From the NCBI GenBank assembly GCA_902555945.1, contig CACDUS010000003.1, positions 59,834 to 123,833 on the forward strand: a stretch of 64,000 bases of DNA, in the 5' to 3' direction. Each line of letters opens with the position of its first letter. Position 1 is the first letter of the stretch. The notes under the pieces were generated by a model that saw only the letters and a list, made by a program, of their open reading frames with translations, searched no databases and was not told the DNA's origin. This document shows, in pieces, positions 7,874 to 19,465 of this stretch. Both the position numbers and the translations under genes were made by a program. This stretch comes from an uncultured Pelagibacteraceae bacterium. Its GTDB lineage: Bacteria > Pseudomonadota > Alphaproteobacteria > Pelagibacterales > Pelagibacteraceae.

Positions 7874-9637
7874 TTATACTTTTAAAGGAAGAACTTTAAG
7901 TAAGATTTTATTTCTAATCTGATCAATATTTAATTGATTAAGAGTTCTGATGATAAAATATATTGTATCTTCATCCATTCTATCCAATTTATCCTGACCT
8001 ATAACTTCAACAATTCTAAGTAAAGATGCTCCTTTCTCATTGTTATTAATCATTACCTGAATATCTGTTGGAATTTCAGAATCATTAATTTCATATAAAT
8101 CGTCATATTTATTTGAAATTTCTATTCCATCAGATTTTAAAGACTCTAAAAATATTTGATCCTTTTTCGAAAAAAAATATTTTTTATTTTTCTTAATTTT
8201 CTTCAAAAAATTATCTATATCTTTTTCAATTTTTGATTTTGAATAATCACCGTTAAAATAATTAATCAATTTTGATTGGTGTAAGATTTCTTTATTAAAT
8301 TTTATTTCATTTTCTTTATTTTCTTTAATTTCAATATTTGTGTAATAAAAACTAGTTAGATTATCTGGAATATCTGTCGGATTAATTTTTTCTAAAAAAT
8401 TTTTTAATTCTGTATCAAAAGCATCATTAATATTGTCATTTTTAAATAAGCTTTTTAATAATTTAAGTAATTTTAACTTTTCAACCATTTCGGACTCTAA
8501 AAGTATCTTTTGATAAATTAAAGCTCGTCCCTCAATTTTTGATAAAGATTTGTATGAATTTTCTACATTTAAAAGCTGATTAATATTAAATTGAAATTTT
8601 TTATAAATTTCAAATAAATCTTTTTCTGGATAATTCTTATTATGTGAGGCCTTTTCAATGGTAGAAATTTTTTCTAAATCTAAAACATCTACTTTATTAA
8701 AAGTATCTAATAAGTTTGAAGATGAGAGGTACTTCCAAATTATTTTACTTGTATTCTCCTTAGGTTCAAAAACAAAATCAGGATTAGTTTGATGTGCTAA
8801 ATGAAAGTCAAGAATTGATTTTTCCGAAACCGAGACATCTATTTCAGAGCTAAAACCTAATAAATAATTTATCTTATTTTCATAATATTTTTCTTTAAAT
8901 CCAGATTCTTTTTTTAAATCAAATATAAGTTGAGCTTTATCTTTTTGACCAGATTTAACTAAACAATAAATATTAAATTTTGAAAGATATTCATCTTCAA
9001 TGGATTTTGAGTTTTTTGTAAATATATCACATGCTTTTTCAAAATTTGCCTCAGATAAATGTTCGTCTACTAAATATTTAGTTAACTTAGGATGTGAATT
9101 AATTATTTGGTTTTTAATTAGATATTCTTCAATTAAATCTAGGTCTGAATTTTTAATTAACCAATTTGATCTAATTTCTAAAAATTCTTTTTCAGATAGA
9201 TTTGTTTCTGGTGGGTATGCATTTGTTAATAAAGCAATTTTCATTAATTCTGATGCATCATCTGAAAGATCAATTTTACTTAATCTTAAAAAAATACTTT
9301 TTAATTGGTCACCATTTGAATTTGACCACATGTTCATATCTAAATCATTATCCTCTGGATCAAATAAACCATAAATATTGATTTCATTTGTTACCAAAGA
9401 TTCATCTAATTTAATTTCCCCGGATTTTTTTTGCGATTGCATCTTATAAATATCAGAGTCTTTAACTTTTTTTGTATTTGAATTATTTTCTATAATTAAC
9501 TCATTGCTAGACTGATCATTATTTTTATCTATATTCCATATATCAACAGGCTGTTCCTCTGCGTTTATATGTGAGCTTAATAATAAAAAAAATGTAAGTA
9601 AAAAAAATTTTTTACTTAACAATCTTGAAATTTTCAT
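7874..9637 (-). CDS. Hypothetical secreted alpha-helical protein (587 aa)
   Basis: I do not recognise a named family. An N-terminal signal peptide is clear: basic start, hydrophobic core FFLLTFFLLLSS, probable cleavage after NAE or SHINA near residue 26. The rest is hydrophilic, rich in Asn, Lys, Glu and Ser, and looks mainly alpha-helical in TPR- or HAT-like solenoid fashion, with helices of 12-20 residues separated by short turns. A linker of about 60 polar residues follows the signal. The C-terminal module (about 530-587) has regular Leu/Ile spacing. No catalytic motif is seen. Its start overlaps by 26 bases the 3' end of a 59-aa membrane-protein gene, which suggests that both proteins act together at the envelope. 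Confidence 0.75.
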   Translation of the reverse strand: MKISRLLSKKFFLLTFFLLLSSHINAEEQPVDIWNIDKNNDQSSNELIIENNSNTKKVKDSDIYKMQSQKKSGEIKLDESLVTNEINIYGLFDPEDNDLDMNMWSNSNGDQLKSIFLRLSKIDLSDDASELMKIALLTNAYPPETNLSEKEFLEIRSNWLIKNSDLDLIEEYLIKNQIINSHPKLTKYLVDEHLSEANFEKACDIFTKNSKSIEDEYLSKFNIYCLVKSGQKDKAQLIFDLKKESGFKEKYYENKINYLLGFSSEIDVSVSEKSILDFHLAHQTNPDFVFEPKENTSKIIWKYLSSSNLLDTFNKVDVLDLEKISTIEKASHNKNYPEKDLFEIYKKFQFNINQLLNVENSYKSLSKIEGRALIYQKILLESEMVEKLKLLKLLKSLFKNDNINDAFDTELKNFLEKINPTDIPDNLTSFYYTNIEIKENKENEIKFNKEILHQSKLINYFNGDYSKSKIEKDIDNFLKKIKKNKKYFFSKKDQIFLESLKSDGIEISNKYDDLYEINDSEIPTDIQVMINNNEKGASLLRIVEVIGQDKLDRMDEDTIYFIIRTLNQLNIDQIRNKILLKVLPLKV

Positions 9638-9791
9638 TTGGAATTATTTTTTCTATATCTTTTTTCGGTGCTGGAAAATCTATCTTATTTAATAAAAAAA
9701 CAATTCCGACAATTACAACTAAAGCTATGGCTAATTTTAAGATTAAACCAAGAATGTTTATTCTCGAACTTGTTTTTTTTATAAATTGCAT
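9612..9791 (-). CDS. Small single-span membrane protein (59 aa)
   Basis: ATG at 9791, stop TAA at 9612. The product starts with a basic MQFIKKTSSR segment, then has one long hydrophobic stretch (about residues 12-35, with AIALVVIVGIVFLL) and a charged tail containing FPAPKKDIEKIIP. It is the first gene of a minus-strand unit: its last 26 bases overlap the start of the 587-aa secreted protein. It diverges from aroK, whose start is 58 bases away, so the intervening segment must hold two promoters. I recognise no family. The overlap, hydrophobic pattern and tight fit between genes support a real gene; function is unknown. Confidence 0.65.
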   Translation of the reverse strand: MQFIKKTSSRINILGLILKLAIALVVIVGIVFLLNKIDFPAPKKDIEKIIPNENFKIVK

Positions 9792-9848
9792 ATAGTTTTA
9801 GTTAATTTCAAAATAAGACATATTTGTGTTTTTTCAATAAAGAAACTT

Positions 9849-10361
9849 ATGAAATCAAAAGAAAATTTAGTTTTTTTAGGAATGATGGGTTCAGGAAAGA
9901 CATCTATTGGATTACTAGTTGCAAAAAAATTAAAATTACAATTTGTAGATATTGATGAAGTAATTGAAAAAGAATTCGGTCAAACTATTAAAGAAATATT
10001 CGCAAAAAAAGGTGAAAATTTTTTTAGAAAATTTGAAGAAAAAGTTACCTTAAAAAACTTAAAATCTACTCCTAAAGTGGTATCCCTTGGCGGTGGAGCA
10101 TTTATAAATAAAACTATAAGAGATGAAATTCTTAAAAATCATATCTCATTTTGGTTAAACTGTAGTAATCAAATACTTTTAAATAGAATTAAAAAAAGCA
10201 AAAAAAGACCTTTAGCATATAATTTGACTCAAAATGAATTAATTGATTTAATGAATAAGCGATCTCTGATTTATTCAAAAGCTTTACATGAGATAAAATG
10301 TGGTAATTTATCTAAAAGCGAAATTGTTGAAAAAGTTTTAAATATTTATGAAACCCATTAA
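9849..10361 (+). CDS. aroK: Shikimate kinase
   Basis: AroK phosphorylates shikimate at the 3-OH in the aromatic amino-acid pathway. From ATG 9849 the protein is 170 aa; a longer frame back to a TTG exists but would overlap the divergent gene and add non-family sequence. The Walker A loop GMMGSGKTS is at about residues 11-19, the shikimate-binding Asp lies in FVDIDEVIE, the Arg in FFRKFE, and the conserved VVSLGGGAF loop and KKRPLAYN lid follow. It overlaps aroB by 14 bases, the usual aroK-aroB pairing. Confidence 0.96.
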   Translation: MKSKENLVFLGMMGSGKTSIGLLVAKKLKLQFVDIDEVIEKEFGQTIKEIFAKKGENFFRKFEEKVTLKNLKSTPKVVSLGGGAFINKTIRDEILKNHISFWLNCSNQILLNRIKKSKKRPLAYNLTQNELIDLMNKRSLIYSKALHEIKCGNLSKSEIVEKVLNIYETH

Positions 10362-11454
10362 ACTAAATGTAAAAACTAAAAATCAAAATTATCCAATTTT
10401 TATTGGATCGAATTTGATTAACAATATTTCAAATATCTTAAAAAATAATTTTATAAATTTTAATAAATGTTTAATTATAATTGATGAAAATATTCCAAAA
10501 AAAATAGTTTCTATAATAAAAAAATCTTTAAAGAAAAAAGATATTAGTATTCTTTTTTTTAAGGCTAATGAAAAAAATAAGAACATAAAAATAATTCATC
10601 AAATTTTAGAACTTATGTTAAAAAAAAATTTTTCAAGAGATGATTGTCTTATTTCCATTGGAGGAGGTATAACTGGAGATATAAGTGGTTTTGCAGCTAG
10701 TCAATTTAAAAGAGGCTTAAAATTTATAAATATTCCTACAACTTTGTTAGCACAAGTTGATTCATCAGTTGGAGGAAAAACTGGGGTAAATACAAAATAT
10801 GGAAAAAATCTAATAGGAAGTTTTTATCAACCTAATTTAGTAATCTCTGATGTGATATTTCTCAAAACTTTGCCTAAAAGGGAAATTATCTGTGGTTATG
10901 GTGAAATTTTAAAACATTCATTGATTTCTAATAAAACTTTTTTTAATTTTTTAACTAAGAATTATTTAAAAATTTTAAATCTAAGATCACCTTTTATTAA
11001 TAAAGCAATTTATGAGAGTTGTAAGATTAAAAAAAACATTGTTGAAAAAGATGAAAAAGAAAACGAATTAAGAAAGATACTCAATTTTGGTCACACTTTT
11101 GCACATGCATTTGAAGCTTCTTTAAATTATTCAAAAAAACTAAATCATGGTGAAGCTGTTATTTTGGGAATGAATACCGCTTTGAATTTCAGTTTTAAAA
11201 ATAAATTTTTAAAAAATAATGATTATAAATTAATTATCAATCATATTAAAAATCATAATTTACCTTCATCATTAAATAAATTTTTTAGCATAAAAGATTT
11301 AAAAAAAATTTTAACTTTTATGTTAGCCGATAAAAAAAATGATTCTGGCGTAATAAGTTTAGTTTTATTAAAAAAAATTGGAATGCCTTTTATAAACAAA
11401 AATTACACAAAAAAAAAGATATTAAAATTTTTGAGAGATGAATTAAATAATTAA
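10348..11454 (+). CDS. aroB: 3-dehydroquinate synthase
   Basis: AroB cyclises DAHP to 3-dehydroquinate using NAD and zinc. The 368-aa protein shows the nucleotide-binding ISIGGGITGDISGFAAS loop, IPTTLLAQVDSSVGGKTGVN, LPKREIICGYGEILKH, and the metal site motifs NFGHTFAHAFE and NHGEAVILGM. Length and motif order are normal. It is the second gene of aroK-aroB, and its 3' end overlaps the convergent BolA-family gene by 12 bases. Confidence 0.97.
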   Translation: MKPIKLNVKTKNQNYPIFIGSNLINNISNILKNNFINFNKCLIIIDENIPKKIVSIIKKSLKKKDISILFFKANEKNKNIKIIHQILELMLKKNFSRDDCLISIGGGITGDISGFAASQFKRGLKFINIPTTLLAQVDSSVGGKTGVNTKYGKNLIGSFYQPNLVISDVIFLKTLPKREIICGYGEILKHSLISNKTFFNFLTKNYLKILNLRSPFINKAIYESCKIKKNIVEKDEKENELRKILNFGHTFAHAFEASLNYSKKLNHGEAVILGMNTALNFSFKNKFLKNNDYKLIINHIKNHNLPSSLNKFFSIKDLKKILTFMLADKKNDSGVISLVLLKKIGMPFINKNYTKKKILKFLRDELNN

Positions 11455-11703
11455 GATTTGAACCGAATGTATAAACTTTTGTAATTCATCTCCTATTACT
11501 TTATAAACTTTTTTATTACTTTCAATTCTTTTCATCTTTTTTAAACTATTTGATTTAATTATTATTTTTAGATGAAATTTATCTTCTTGGTTTCCTATAT
11601 GATTTTTATGAAGAAATGATTTATCCTCAATAATAATATTTTCAATATTAATTTCTTCTAAAAGTTTTTTTTTTATAATTGCAATTAATTTATTTATATC
11701 CAT
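11443..11703 (-). CDS. BolA-family protein
   Basis: An 86-aa protein of the BolA fold. Seen are the helical start, the KFHLKIIIKS strand, the KVYKVIGDEL helix and the terminal FIHSVQILI segment, which matches the family's conserved C-terminal IHALSI-type strand. BolA proteins pair with monothiol glutaredoxins to handle Fe-S clusters or act as regulators. The gene overlaps aroB convergently and lies 18 bases from the divergent J-domain gene. A bolA-like gene beside a J-domain gene, cobS and cobT is a recurring alphaproteobacterial neighbourhood. Confidence 0.8.
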   Translation of the reverse strand: MDINKLIAIIKKKLLEEINIENIIIEDKSFLHKNHIGNQEDKFHLKIIIKSNSLKKMKRIESNKKVYKVIGDELQKFIHSVQILII

Positions 11704-11721
11704 AAATAGTTATTATATATC

Positions 11722-12249
11722 ATGAAAAATATTTGTGACTGGAATAATTGTAATGAAATTGGTTCTTATAAAGCACCAATCGAAAAAGATAATAGTAAAA
11801 AGTTTAGAATGCTGTGCTTAGAACATGTTAAAGAATTCAACAAAAACTGGAATTATTTTTCAGGAATGAATGATCAACAAGTAATGGATTTTTTAAAATC
11901 TGACATGATATGGCATAAACCAACACAAAGTTTTAGTTCCTCTGATAATTTTTTTAAAATTTTATGGAATAACACATTGAAAGATGAATTAGACAAAGAT
12001 AAATTTAAAAGTGACTACAATCATATGCGTCAATTTAAATTTGATCATAAAGATATAAAAGCCTTTAGTATTTTGGGTATTTCTGTCGGTTTAAAATGGC
12101 AAAAAATTCAGGAAAAATTCAAAATACTTGTCAAAAAATTTCACCCTGATATGAATTCTGGAAACAAAAAATTTGAAGAAAAACTTAAATTAATTACTTT
12201 AGCTTATACACAATTAAAAAACACTTATAGAGAAAAAATTGACACCTAA
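11722..12249 (+). CDS. J-domain protein with N-terminal Cys/His cluster
   Basis: A 175-aa DnaJ-like co-chaperone. The C-terminal 65 residues form a J domain (about 112-172) with the diagnostic His-Pro-Asp at 141-143 in [10 protein letters not shown], followed by the usual helix ([10 protein letters not shown]). The N-terminus has Cys5, Cys10, Cys32 and His35, a spacing that could bind zinc (inference). J proteins stimulate the ATPase of DnaK/Hsp70. No Gly/Phe or central zinc-finger domain is present, so it is not DnaJ itself. It overlaps cobS by 11 bases, so the two are probably co-translated. Confidence 0.85.
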   Translation: MKNICDWNNCNEIGSYKAPIEKDNSKKFRMLCLEHVKEFNKNWNYFSGMNDQQVMDFLKSDMIWHKPTQSFSSSDNFFKILWNNTLKDELDKDKFKSDYNHMRQFKFDHKDIKAFSILGISVGLKWQKIQEKFKILVKKFHPDMNSGNKKFEEKLKLITLAYTQLKNTYREKIDT

Positions 12250-13213
12250 CTTAAATATTCAACCAGATATAAAAGTTTCTATTAAACAGACTTTTGGAAT
12301 TGACTCTGAAATGGAAGTAGATGCTTTTTCTAAAAAAAATGAATATGTACCAGAAATAGATAAAAATTATAAATTTGATAGAGACACTACCCTAGCAATA
12401 ATTTCTGGTTTTGCTTTTAATAAAAGAGTTTTAGTTCAAGGGTATCATGGTACGGGAAAATCAACTCATATAGAGCAAATAGCTGCAAGATTAAATTGGC
12501 CATGTATAAGAGTCAACTTAGATAGTCACGTAAGTAGAATTGATTTAATTGGGAAAGATGCAATTGTATTAAAAGACGGTAAGCAAATCACTCAGTTTAA
12601 CGAAGGTATTTTACCGTGGTCTATTCAAAATCCAGTTGCTTTAGTTTTTGATGAATATGATGCTGGTAGGCCAGATGTCATGTTTGTCATTCAAAGAGTT
12701 CTTGAAGCAGAGGGAAGTTTTACTCTTCTTGATAAAAACAAAGTATTAAAACAAAATAAATTTTTTAGATTGTTTGCAACCTCAAATACAGTAGGTTTGG
12801 GTGATACAACAGGTTTGTATCATGGAACTCAACAAATCAACCAAGGTCAGATGGATAGATGGAATATAGTGGCAACTCTCAATTATCTAAATCTTGAGAA
12901 AGAGATGGAAATTGTATTAGCTAAAAATAAAAATCTAAACAATCAAAAAGGCAAAGAAAAAGTAGCAAATATGATTAAAGTTGCATCTTTAACAAGAAAA
13001 GGTTTTGTTGCAGGAGATATTTCAACAGTGATGAGTCCACGAACTGTTTTACATTGGGCTGAAAATTCTGAGATTTTTAAAGATACTGGATATGCATTCC
13101 GTGTTACATTTTTAAATAAATGTGATGAAATTGAAAAAAATACTATAGCTGAATATTATCAGAGGTGTTTTGGTGAGGATTTACCTGAGTCGCTTGTTAA
13201 TATTCAAATTTAA
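12239..13213 (+). CDS. cobS: CobS-like AAA+ ATPase (cobaltochelatase subunit family)
   Basis: A 324-aa MoxR-type AAA+ protein matching CobS. Walker A is GYHGTGKST (about 68-76), Walker B LVFDEYD (135-141), then [15 protein letters not shown] (sensor 1 region). In B12 producers CobS and CobT form the ATPase that, with CobN, inserts cobalt into the corrin ring. The start is TTG at 12239, overlapping the J-domain gene; no in-frame ATG precedes the conserved region except one about 24 codons in. Its TAA overlaps the cobT ATG by one base. No cobN or other corrin gene is in the window, so the real job may be another metal-insertion or chaperone task. Confidence 0.88.
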   Translation: MTPNLNIQPDIKVSIKQTFGIDSEMEVDAFSKKNEYVPEIDKNYKFDRDTTLAIISGFAFNKRVLVQGYHGTGKSTHIEQIAARLNWPCIRVNLDSHVSRIDLIGKDAIVLKDGKQITQFNEGILPWSIQNPVALVFDEYDAGRPDVMFVIQRVLEAEGSFTLLDKNKVLKQNKFFRLFATSNTVGLGDTTGLYHGTQQINQGQMDRWNIVATLNYLNLEKEMEIVLAKNKNLNNQKGKEKVANMIKVASLTRKGFVAGDISTVMSPRTVLHWAENSEIFKDTGYAFRVTFLNKCDEIEKNTIAEYYQRCFGEDLPESLVNIQI

Positions 13214-15015
13214 TGGACAATAAGTACATCAATTTAAAAGAAAAACTTAAACAAGCGCTATCATCAACAGCTCGAGCTATATCTGATGACTATGAAGTAA
13301 AAAATGATTTAGATCAAAATAAAAGTTCAAAAAAGTTTGATTTTTTTGAGATTGATAACTTAAATTCTAAGAATGATTTTATAAAAGCTAGAGCAGAATA
13401 TGATTCACTAGCATTAAAAAGAAAATTTTCAAATAATGAAATTTATAAAAAAAATCTACCTTCAAACAATTCAAGTAAAACTCTTTATTCAATAGCTGAA
13501 AAGATTAGATACGAGTCTTTAGGAATTAAGATGTTAAAAGGAATAGAAAAAAATTTAAAGGATAACTACAATCAATCAATTATTTTAAAAAGAAAAGATC
13601 AGCTTAAAAGTAAAGATGATGTCTCAATAAATGAGGCATTTGAACTGTATATGCTTAAAAATTTCCATAACATTAAACTTAACTCATTGACAAATAATAT
13701 GCTTAGTTTTTGGGAAAAAGATTTTGATAAAGTAATAAATAAACATCTAAAATTTTTAAAAGAAAATTTAGAACTACAAGACAAATATTCCTCAAAATTT
13801 TCAGAAATATTTAAAGAGATGGAAATTTCAAACGCTGATGAAAATGAGGAAAATAATGAAAATGATCAAGATAACGAACAAAATAACCCATCAAATGAAG
13901 ATCAAAATTCTGAAAATGATGATCAAAGGGAACAAAATAAAGAGGAAGAAACTGAAGCTAGTTTAGATACAGATTATGATATTGATGAATATAAGCTAGA
14001 TGAACAATTGGTTGATACTGACTCTGACAAACAAAATAATGAACAAGTAATTCAAAAAAAAACAATTAACGATATTAATTTAGAATATAAAATTTTTACA
14101 AATCAGTTTGATGAAATAATAAAAGCAGAAAATTTAGAAGATGCAAAAGAAGCTGTAAAACTTAGAAAAACTTTGGATCAACAGCTAATTGGCTTTCAAG
14201 ATGTAATAACAAAACTTGCAAACAAGCTGCAAAGACAACTTCTTGCAAAACAAAATAGATCTTGGGATTTTGATTTAGAAGAGGGTTTATTAGATAGTTC
14301 AAAACTACCAAGAATTATTATCGACCCCTATAATTCTTTATCATTTAAAAAAGAAAAGGACTTAGATTTTAAAGATACAGTTGTGACACTATTAATTGAC
14401 AACTCCGGTTCAATGAGAGGAAGACCAATTACTATTGCTGCTATTTGTGCAGATATTTTATCAAGAACTTTAGAACGTTGCTCTGTTAAAGTTGAAATAT
14501 TAGGCTTTACAACTAAAAATTGGAAAGGCGGTCAGTGTAGAGAATTTTGGAACAAAAATGGCAAAATAAAAAAGCCTGGAAGATTAAATGATTTAAGACA
14601 TATAATTTACAAAGGAGCGGATATTCAATGGCGACAATCAAAAAATAATCTAGGATTAATGCTTAAAGAAGGATTGCTCAAAGAAAATATAGATGGGGAA
14701 GCAATATCATGGGCATTTAATAGACTAAAAAAAAGAAAAGAAGAAAGAAAAATTCTTATGGTTATTTCTGATGGTGCTCCAGTTGATGACTCTACATTAT
14801 CTGTAAATTCTGGAGATTTTTTAGAAAAACATTTGAAAAAAATTGTTAAATTTATCGAGGATAAAACAGAGATAGAGATATTAGCAATAGGGATTGGTCA
14901 TGATGTTTCCAGATACTATAATCGTGCCATCAAAATAACAGATGTTAACGAGCTTGGAGATGTGATGATTTCACAACTAAGCACTTTGTTCGATAAAAAA
15001 AATTCTCTACATTAA
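13213..15015 (+). CDS. cobT: CobT-like VWA-domain protein (cobaltochelatase subunit family)
   Basis: A 600-aa partner of the AAA+ CobS. The order is the family's: a helical N-terminal region, a very acidic Asn/Asp/Glu-rich linker (about 208-272), a helical segment containing [10 protein letters not shown], and a C-terminal von Willebrand A domain with the MIDAS motif DNSGSMRG (Asp396, Ser398, Ser400) and [13 protein letters not shown]. This resembles MoxR/VWA chelatase pairs that bring an ATPase to a substrate protein. It follows cobS with a one-base stop/start overlap. Its 3' end overlaps the convergent histidine-kinase gene by 4 bases. The cobalt-chelatase role is uncertain without CobN. 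Confidence 0.88.
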   Translation: MDNKYINLKEKLKQALSSTARAISDDYEVKNDLDQNKSSKKFDFFEIDNLNSKNDFIKARAEYDSLALKRKFSNNEIYKKNLPSNNSSKTLYSIAEKIRYESLGIKMLKGIEKNLKDNYNQSIILKRKDQLKSKDDVSINEAFELYMLKNFHNIKLNSLTNNMLSFWEKDFDKVINKHLKFLKENLELQDKYSSKFSEIFKEMEISNADENEENNENDQDNEQNNPSNEDQNSENDDQREQNKEEETEASLDTDYDIDEYKLDEQLVDTDSDKQNNEQVIQKKTINDINLEYKIFTNQFDEIIKAENLEDAKEAVKLRKTLDQQLIGFQDVITKLANKLQRQLLAKQNRSWDFDLEEGLLDSSKLPRIIIDPYNSLSFKKEKDLDFKDTVVTLLIDNSGSMRGRPITIAAICADILSRTLERCSVKVEILGFTTKNWKGGQCREFWNKNGKIKKPGRLNDLRHIIYKGADIQWRQSKNNLGLMLKEGLLKENIDGEAISWAFNRLKKRKEERKILMVISDGAPVDDSTLSVNSGDFLEKHLKKIVKFIEDKTEIEILAIGIGHDVSRYYNRAIKITDVNELGDVMISQLSTLFDKKNSLH

Positions 15016-16292
15016 ATATTAAATAAATCTTTATTTTTCCATTTTATATTTACTTTTGCACCTGATCTTGTTTTAGAATTTCTACAATTAATCGAGGCGA
15101 AATTTTTTTCAAGCAAAGTTTTTCCAATAAAAATTCCTAAACCAAGACCAGTTTTTTCTTTGTTTGAATAGTTTAACGATTTTAAATATGGTTCTCCAAT
15201 TTTTGATAAAATATCATTTGGGTAACCCTTGCCATCATCCTCTATTATTACTTCGGTTTGCTCATAATCACTTTTCAAAGTGATAAAGATTTTTTTTGAT
15301 GAAAATTTATTTGCGTTTCCAATAAAATTTCTAAGACCATAAACAATTTCAATTGACTTGGTCATTTTTTTTTCATTCAAATCTTGTCCAAAATCTAAGA
15401 TAAATTCTTTGCTGCTAGTCTCTTTAAAAGATGTAACTATTTCTTTTATATAATCTCTGATTGATAAATTTACATCAATAAAATCATCCTCTTCATTTGG
15501 ATTAAGTGATAGCCTTTTTAAAATTTCATTACATCTCTCAACTTGACTTGATAGTAAATCAATATCTTGAATTACAGTTTTATTGTTTTTGAGTTGTTGT
15601 TTAAGTTCTTGGGTGATTATTTTAATTGTAGATAAAGGTGTACCTAGAGAATGCGCTGCTGCTGCTGCTTGACCACCCAAAGATAACATCTCATGCTCTT
15701 TGGCCATAACTACTTCCATTTTGTTTAAGGCCTCTTTTCTAAGTCTAGATTCAGAGCCAAAAACGATTGCAAAATAATTAAGAAACATTAAAGCTATAAT
15801 TAAAGCTACTGGTATTGAATAATAATAATAATCATCTACATGAAAATGGTTGTTTATTGGTGATGGAAGCTCTCTCGAATAAAATGTAAGAAAAATAATA
15901 ATCAGTGTTGTAGTTGCCACAATTAATATATTTGTTTTAAATCCTAGATTTGATGATGCAAAAACACTTGGTATTAAGATAAAAATTACGAACGGGTTTA
16001 CAATACCTCCTGTTAAATAAATTAATGCTCCAAGTTGAAAAATATCAATCAACAAAAAAATTAAAGCGGATCTTTCAGTTAATTGGGTTTTTTTATAAAT
16101 AAAAATTAAATAAAAATTACTTAAAATACCAAAAAAAATTATGACATTTGAGTACAAAAAATCGAACTCAAAATTAAAGTAAAAATATACAAGATATATA
16201 GAGGCTATTTGGCCAATAATTCCAATCCATCTTAAATTTATATATGTAGATTTTTTTAAACTGTAATATTTTGAAGTTTCAAAAAACTTCAT
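15012..16292 (-). CDS. regB: RegB/PrrB/ActS-type redox sensor histidine kinase
   Basis: A 426-aa membrane kinase with about six N-terminal transmembrane segments (to about residue 177). It contains the RegB-type ubiquinone-binding heptapeptide GGIVNPF (95-101). The H-box is [13 protein letters not shown], with phospho-acceptor His214, and Cys254 sits in the dimerisation region in VERCNEIL, where RegB has its redox-active Cys. The ATPase domain shows the N box (GNANKF, 325-330), EDDGKGYP and [13 protein letters not shown]. RegB kinases sense quinone redox state and control respiration and energy genes via RegA. No regulator gene lies beside it. Position His+1 is Ser, not the Glu found in many kinases. 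It starts 3 bases after gyrB ends. Confidence 0.88.
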   Translation of the reverse strand: MKFFETSKYYSLKKSTYINLRWIGIIGQIASIYLVYFYFNFEFDFLYSNVIIFFGILSNFYLIFIYKKTQLTERSALIFLLIDIFQLGALIYLTGGIVNPFVIFILIPSVFASSNLGFKTNILIVATTTLIIIFLTFYSRELPSPINNHFHVDDYYYYSIPVALIIALMFLNYFAIVFGSESRLRKEALNKMEVVMAKEHEMLSLGGQAAAAAHSLGTPLSTIKIITQELKQQLKNNKTVIQDIDLLSSQVERCNEILKRLSLNPNEEDDFIDVNLSIRDYIKEIVTSFKETSSKEFILDFGQDLNEKKMTKSIEIVYGLRNFIGNANKFSSKKIFITLKSDYEQTEVIIEDDGKGYPNDILSKIGEPYLKSLNYSNKEKTGLGLGIFIGKTLLEKNFASINCRNSKTRSGAKVNIKWKNKDLFNI

Positions 16293-16295
16293 TTT

Positions 16296-18437
<2,142 letters not shown>

Positions 18438-18475
18438 CTATCAAATTATGCCGCGTAAAATATATAAAATTTAAG

Positions 18476-18565
18476 TGGCGGAGAGAATGGGATTCGAACC
18501 CATGATAGAGTTTCCTCTATACACGCTTTCCAAGCGTGCGCCTTAAACCTCTCGGCCATCTCTCC
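18476..18565 (-). tRNA. tRNA-Ser (anticodon GGA)
   Basis: Read on the minus strand, the acceptor arm is GGAGAGA paired with TCTCTCC, followed by discriminator G and a genome-encoded CCA. The D arm (GCCGAGAGG), the anticodon loop TTGGAAA flanked by CACGC and GCGTG, a long variable arm (TAGAGGAAACTCTA) and the T arm GGGTTCGAATCCC are all present. The long variable arm and GGA anticodon identify serine (UCC/UCU codons). It lies between gyrB and the surface-glycan cassette. Confidence 0.96.
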
Positions 18566-18629
18566 AAATAAATTAACTATTGATTATAATTAATTGTACT
18601 GTTTAGTCGATTATAATACTAATATTCAA

Positions 18630-19463
18630 ATGACAGATATATTTGATGAAGTTGAATTACTTACTGTTACATATAAATCTGAGTATATAATTAATCATTG
18701 TTTATCAAACATTAATGAGAATTTTAAAATAACTATTGTTGAGAATTCTAATAATATTTATTTTAAAGAAAAATTAGAACAAAGAAAAAATACCAAATGT
18801 ATTTTATCTGGTAAAAATTTAGGTTTTGGCTCTGCGTTTAATATTGGTGCTAAATCAATTAAAAAAAAATATATTTTACATTTTAATCCTGATGCAATGA
18901 TTAATGATGAAATAATCCATGAAATGTACAAATTAGCCAAAAATGTAAAATTTGGCATAATTTCAGTAATAGAGTCAAATGAAGACACAAAAGTTATTTT
19001 ATCAGATAAAGTAAAATTACGTAAAGTGGAGAGCGTTAAAGGGTTTGTGATGTTTATAGACAACTACGAATGTATGGAAACAAATTATTTTGATGAAAAT
19101 TTTTTTCTATATCTTGAAGAAATAGATCTTTGTAAAAGATTGCAACAAAAAGGTAAAAATATTTACATAGCAGAAAATATCTTTGTTAAACATTTGGGTG
19201 GCAAATCACATGACCCAGATCAAAAAGAAAAAATGGAAGTTCAAAGAAACTGGCATTACTTATGGTCTCTATTTTATTTTTCAAAAAAACATAAAGGAAT
19301 ATTTCATGCATACAAAATTACTTTAAGAAAATTTATATCAGCATTTTTTAAACTAATATTTTACTATTTCATAAATACAAAAAAACACACTATATATAAA
19401 ATTAGGTTTCTCGGACTTTTAAATAGTTATCTTGGTAATAAATCTTTTTTCAGAATTGATTAA
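18630..19463 (+). CDS. Family 2 glycosyltransferase (rhamnosyltransferase-like)
   Basis: A GT-A fold glycosyltransferase of 277 aa. The N-terminal VELLTVTYKSE strand, the GKNLGFGSAFNIGAKS motif, the metal-binding region HFNPDAMI (Asp-x-Asp position) and FFLYLEEIDLCKRLQQKG are typical of GT2 enzymes that build O-antigen or capsule chains. The C-terminal part is basic with a hydrophobic stretch (about 240-250) that may touch the membrane. I choose ATG 18630; the frame continues upstream only through non-conserved sequence. The donor and acceptor sugars cannot be read. It opens a cassette of glycan genes next to tRNA-Ser. Confidence 0.85.
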   Translation: MTDIFDEVELLTVTYKSEYIINHCLSNINENFKITIVENSNNIYFKEKLEQRKNTKCILSGKNLGFGSAFNIGAKSIKKKYILHFNPDAMINDEIIHEMYKLAKNVKFGIISVIESNEDTKVILSDKVKLRKVESVKGFVMFIDNYECMETNYFDENFFLYLEEIDLCKRLQQKGKNIYIAENIFVKHLGGKSHDPDQKEKMEVQRNWHYLWSLFYFSKKHKGIFHAYKITLRKFISAFFKLIFYYFINTKKHTIYKIRFLGLLNSYLGNKSFFRID

Positions 19464-19465
19464 AT

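Noticed and set aside
12239..15015. cobS/cobT as proof of B12 synthesis
   Set aside because: No cobN or corrin-ring genes occur in the window, and the AAA+/VWA pair alone is not diagnostic of cobalt chelation.
18476..18565. tRNA-Ser as an integrase attachment site for the glycan cassette
   Set aside because: The cassette lies on the 5' side of the tRNA, no integrase gene is present and I saw no copy of the tRNA 3' end at the far boundary.
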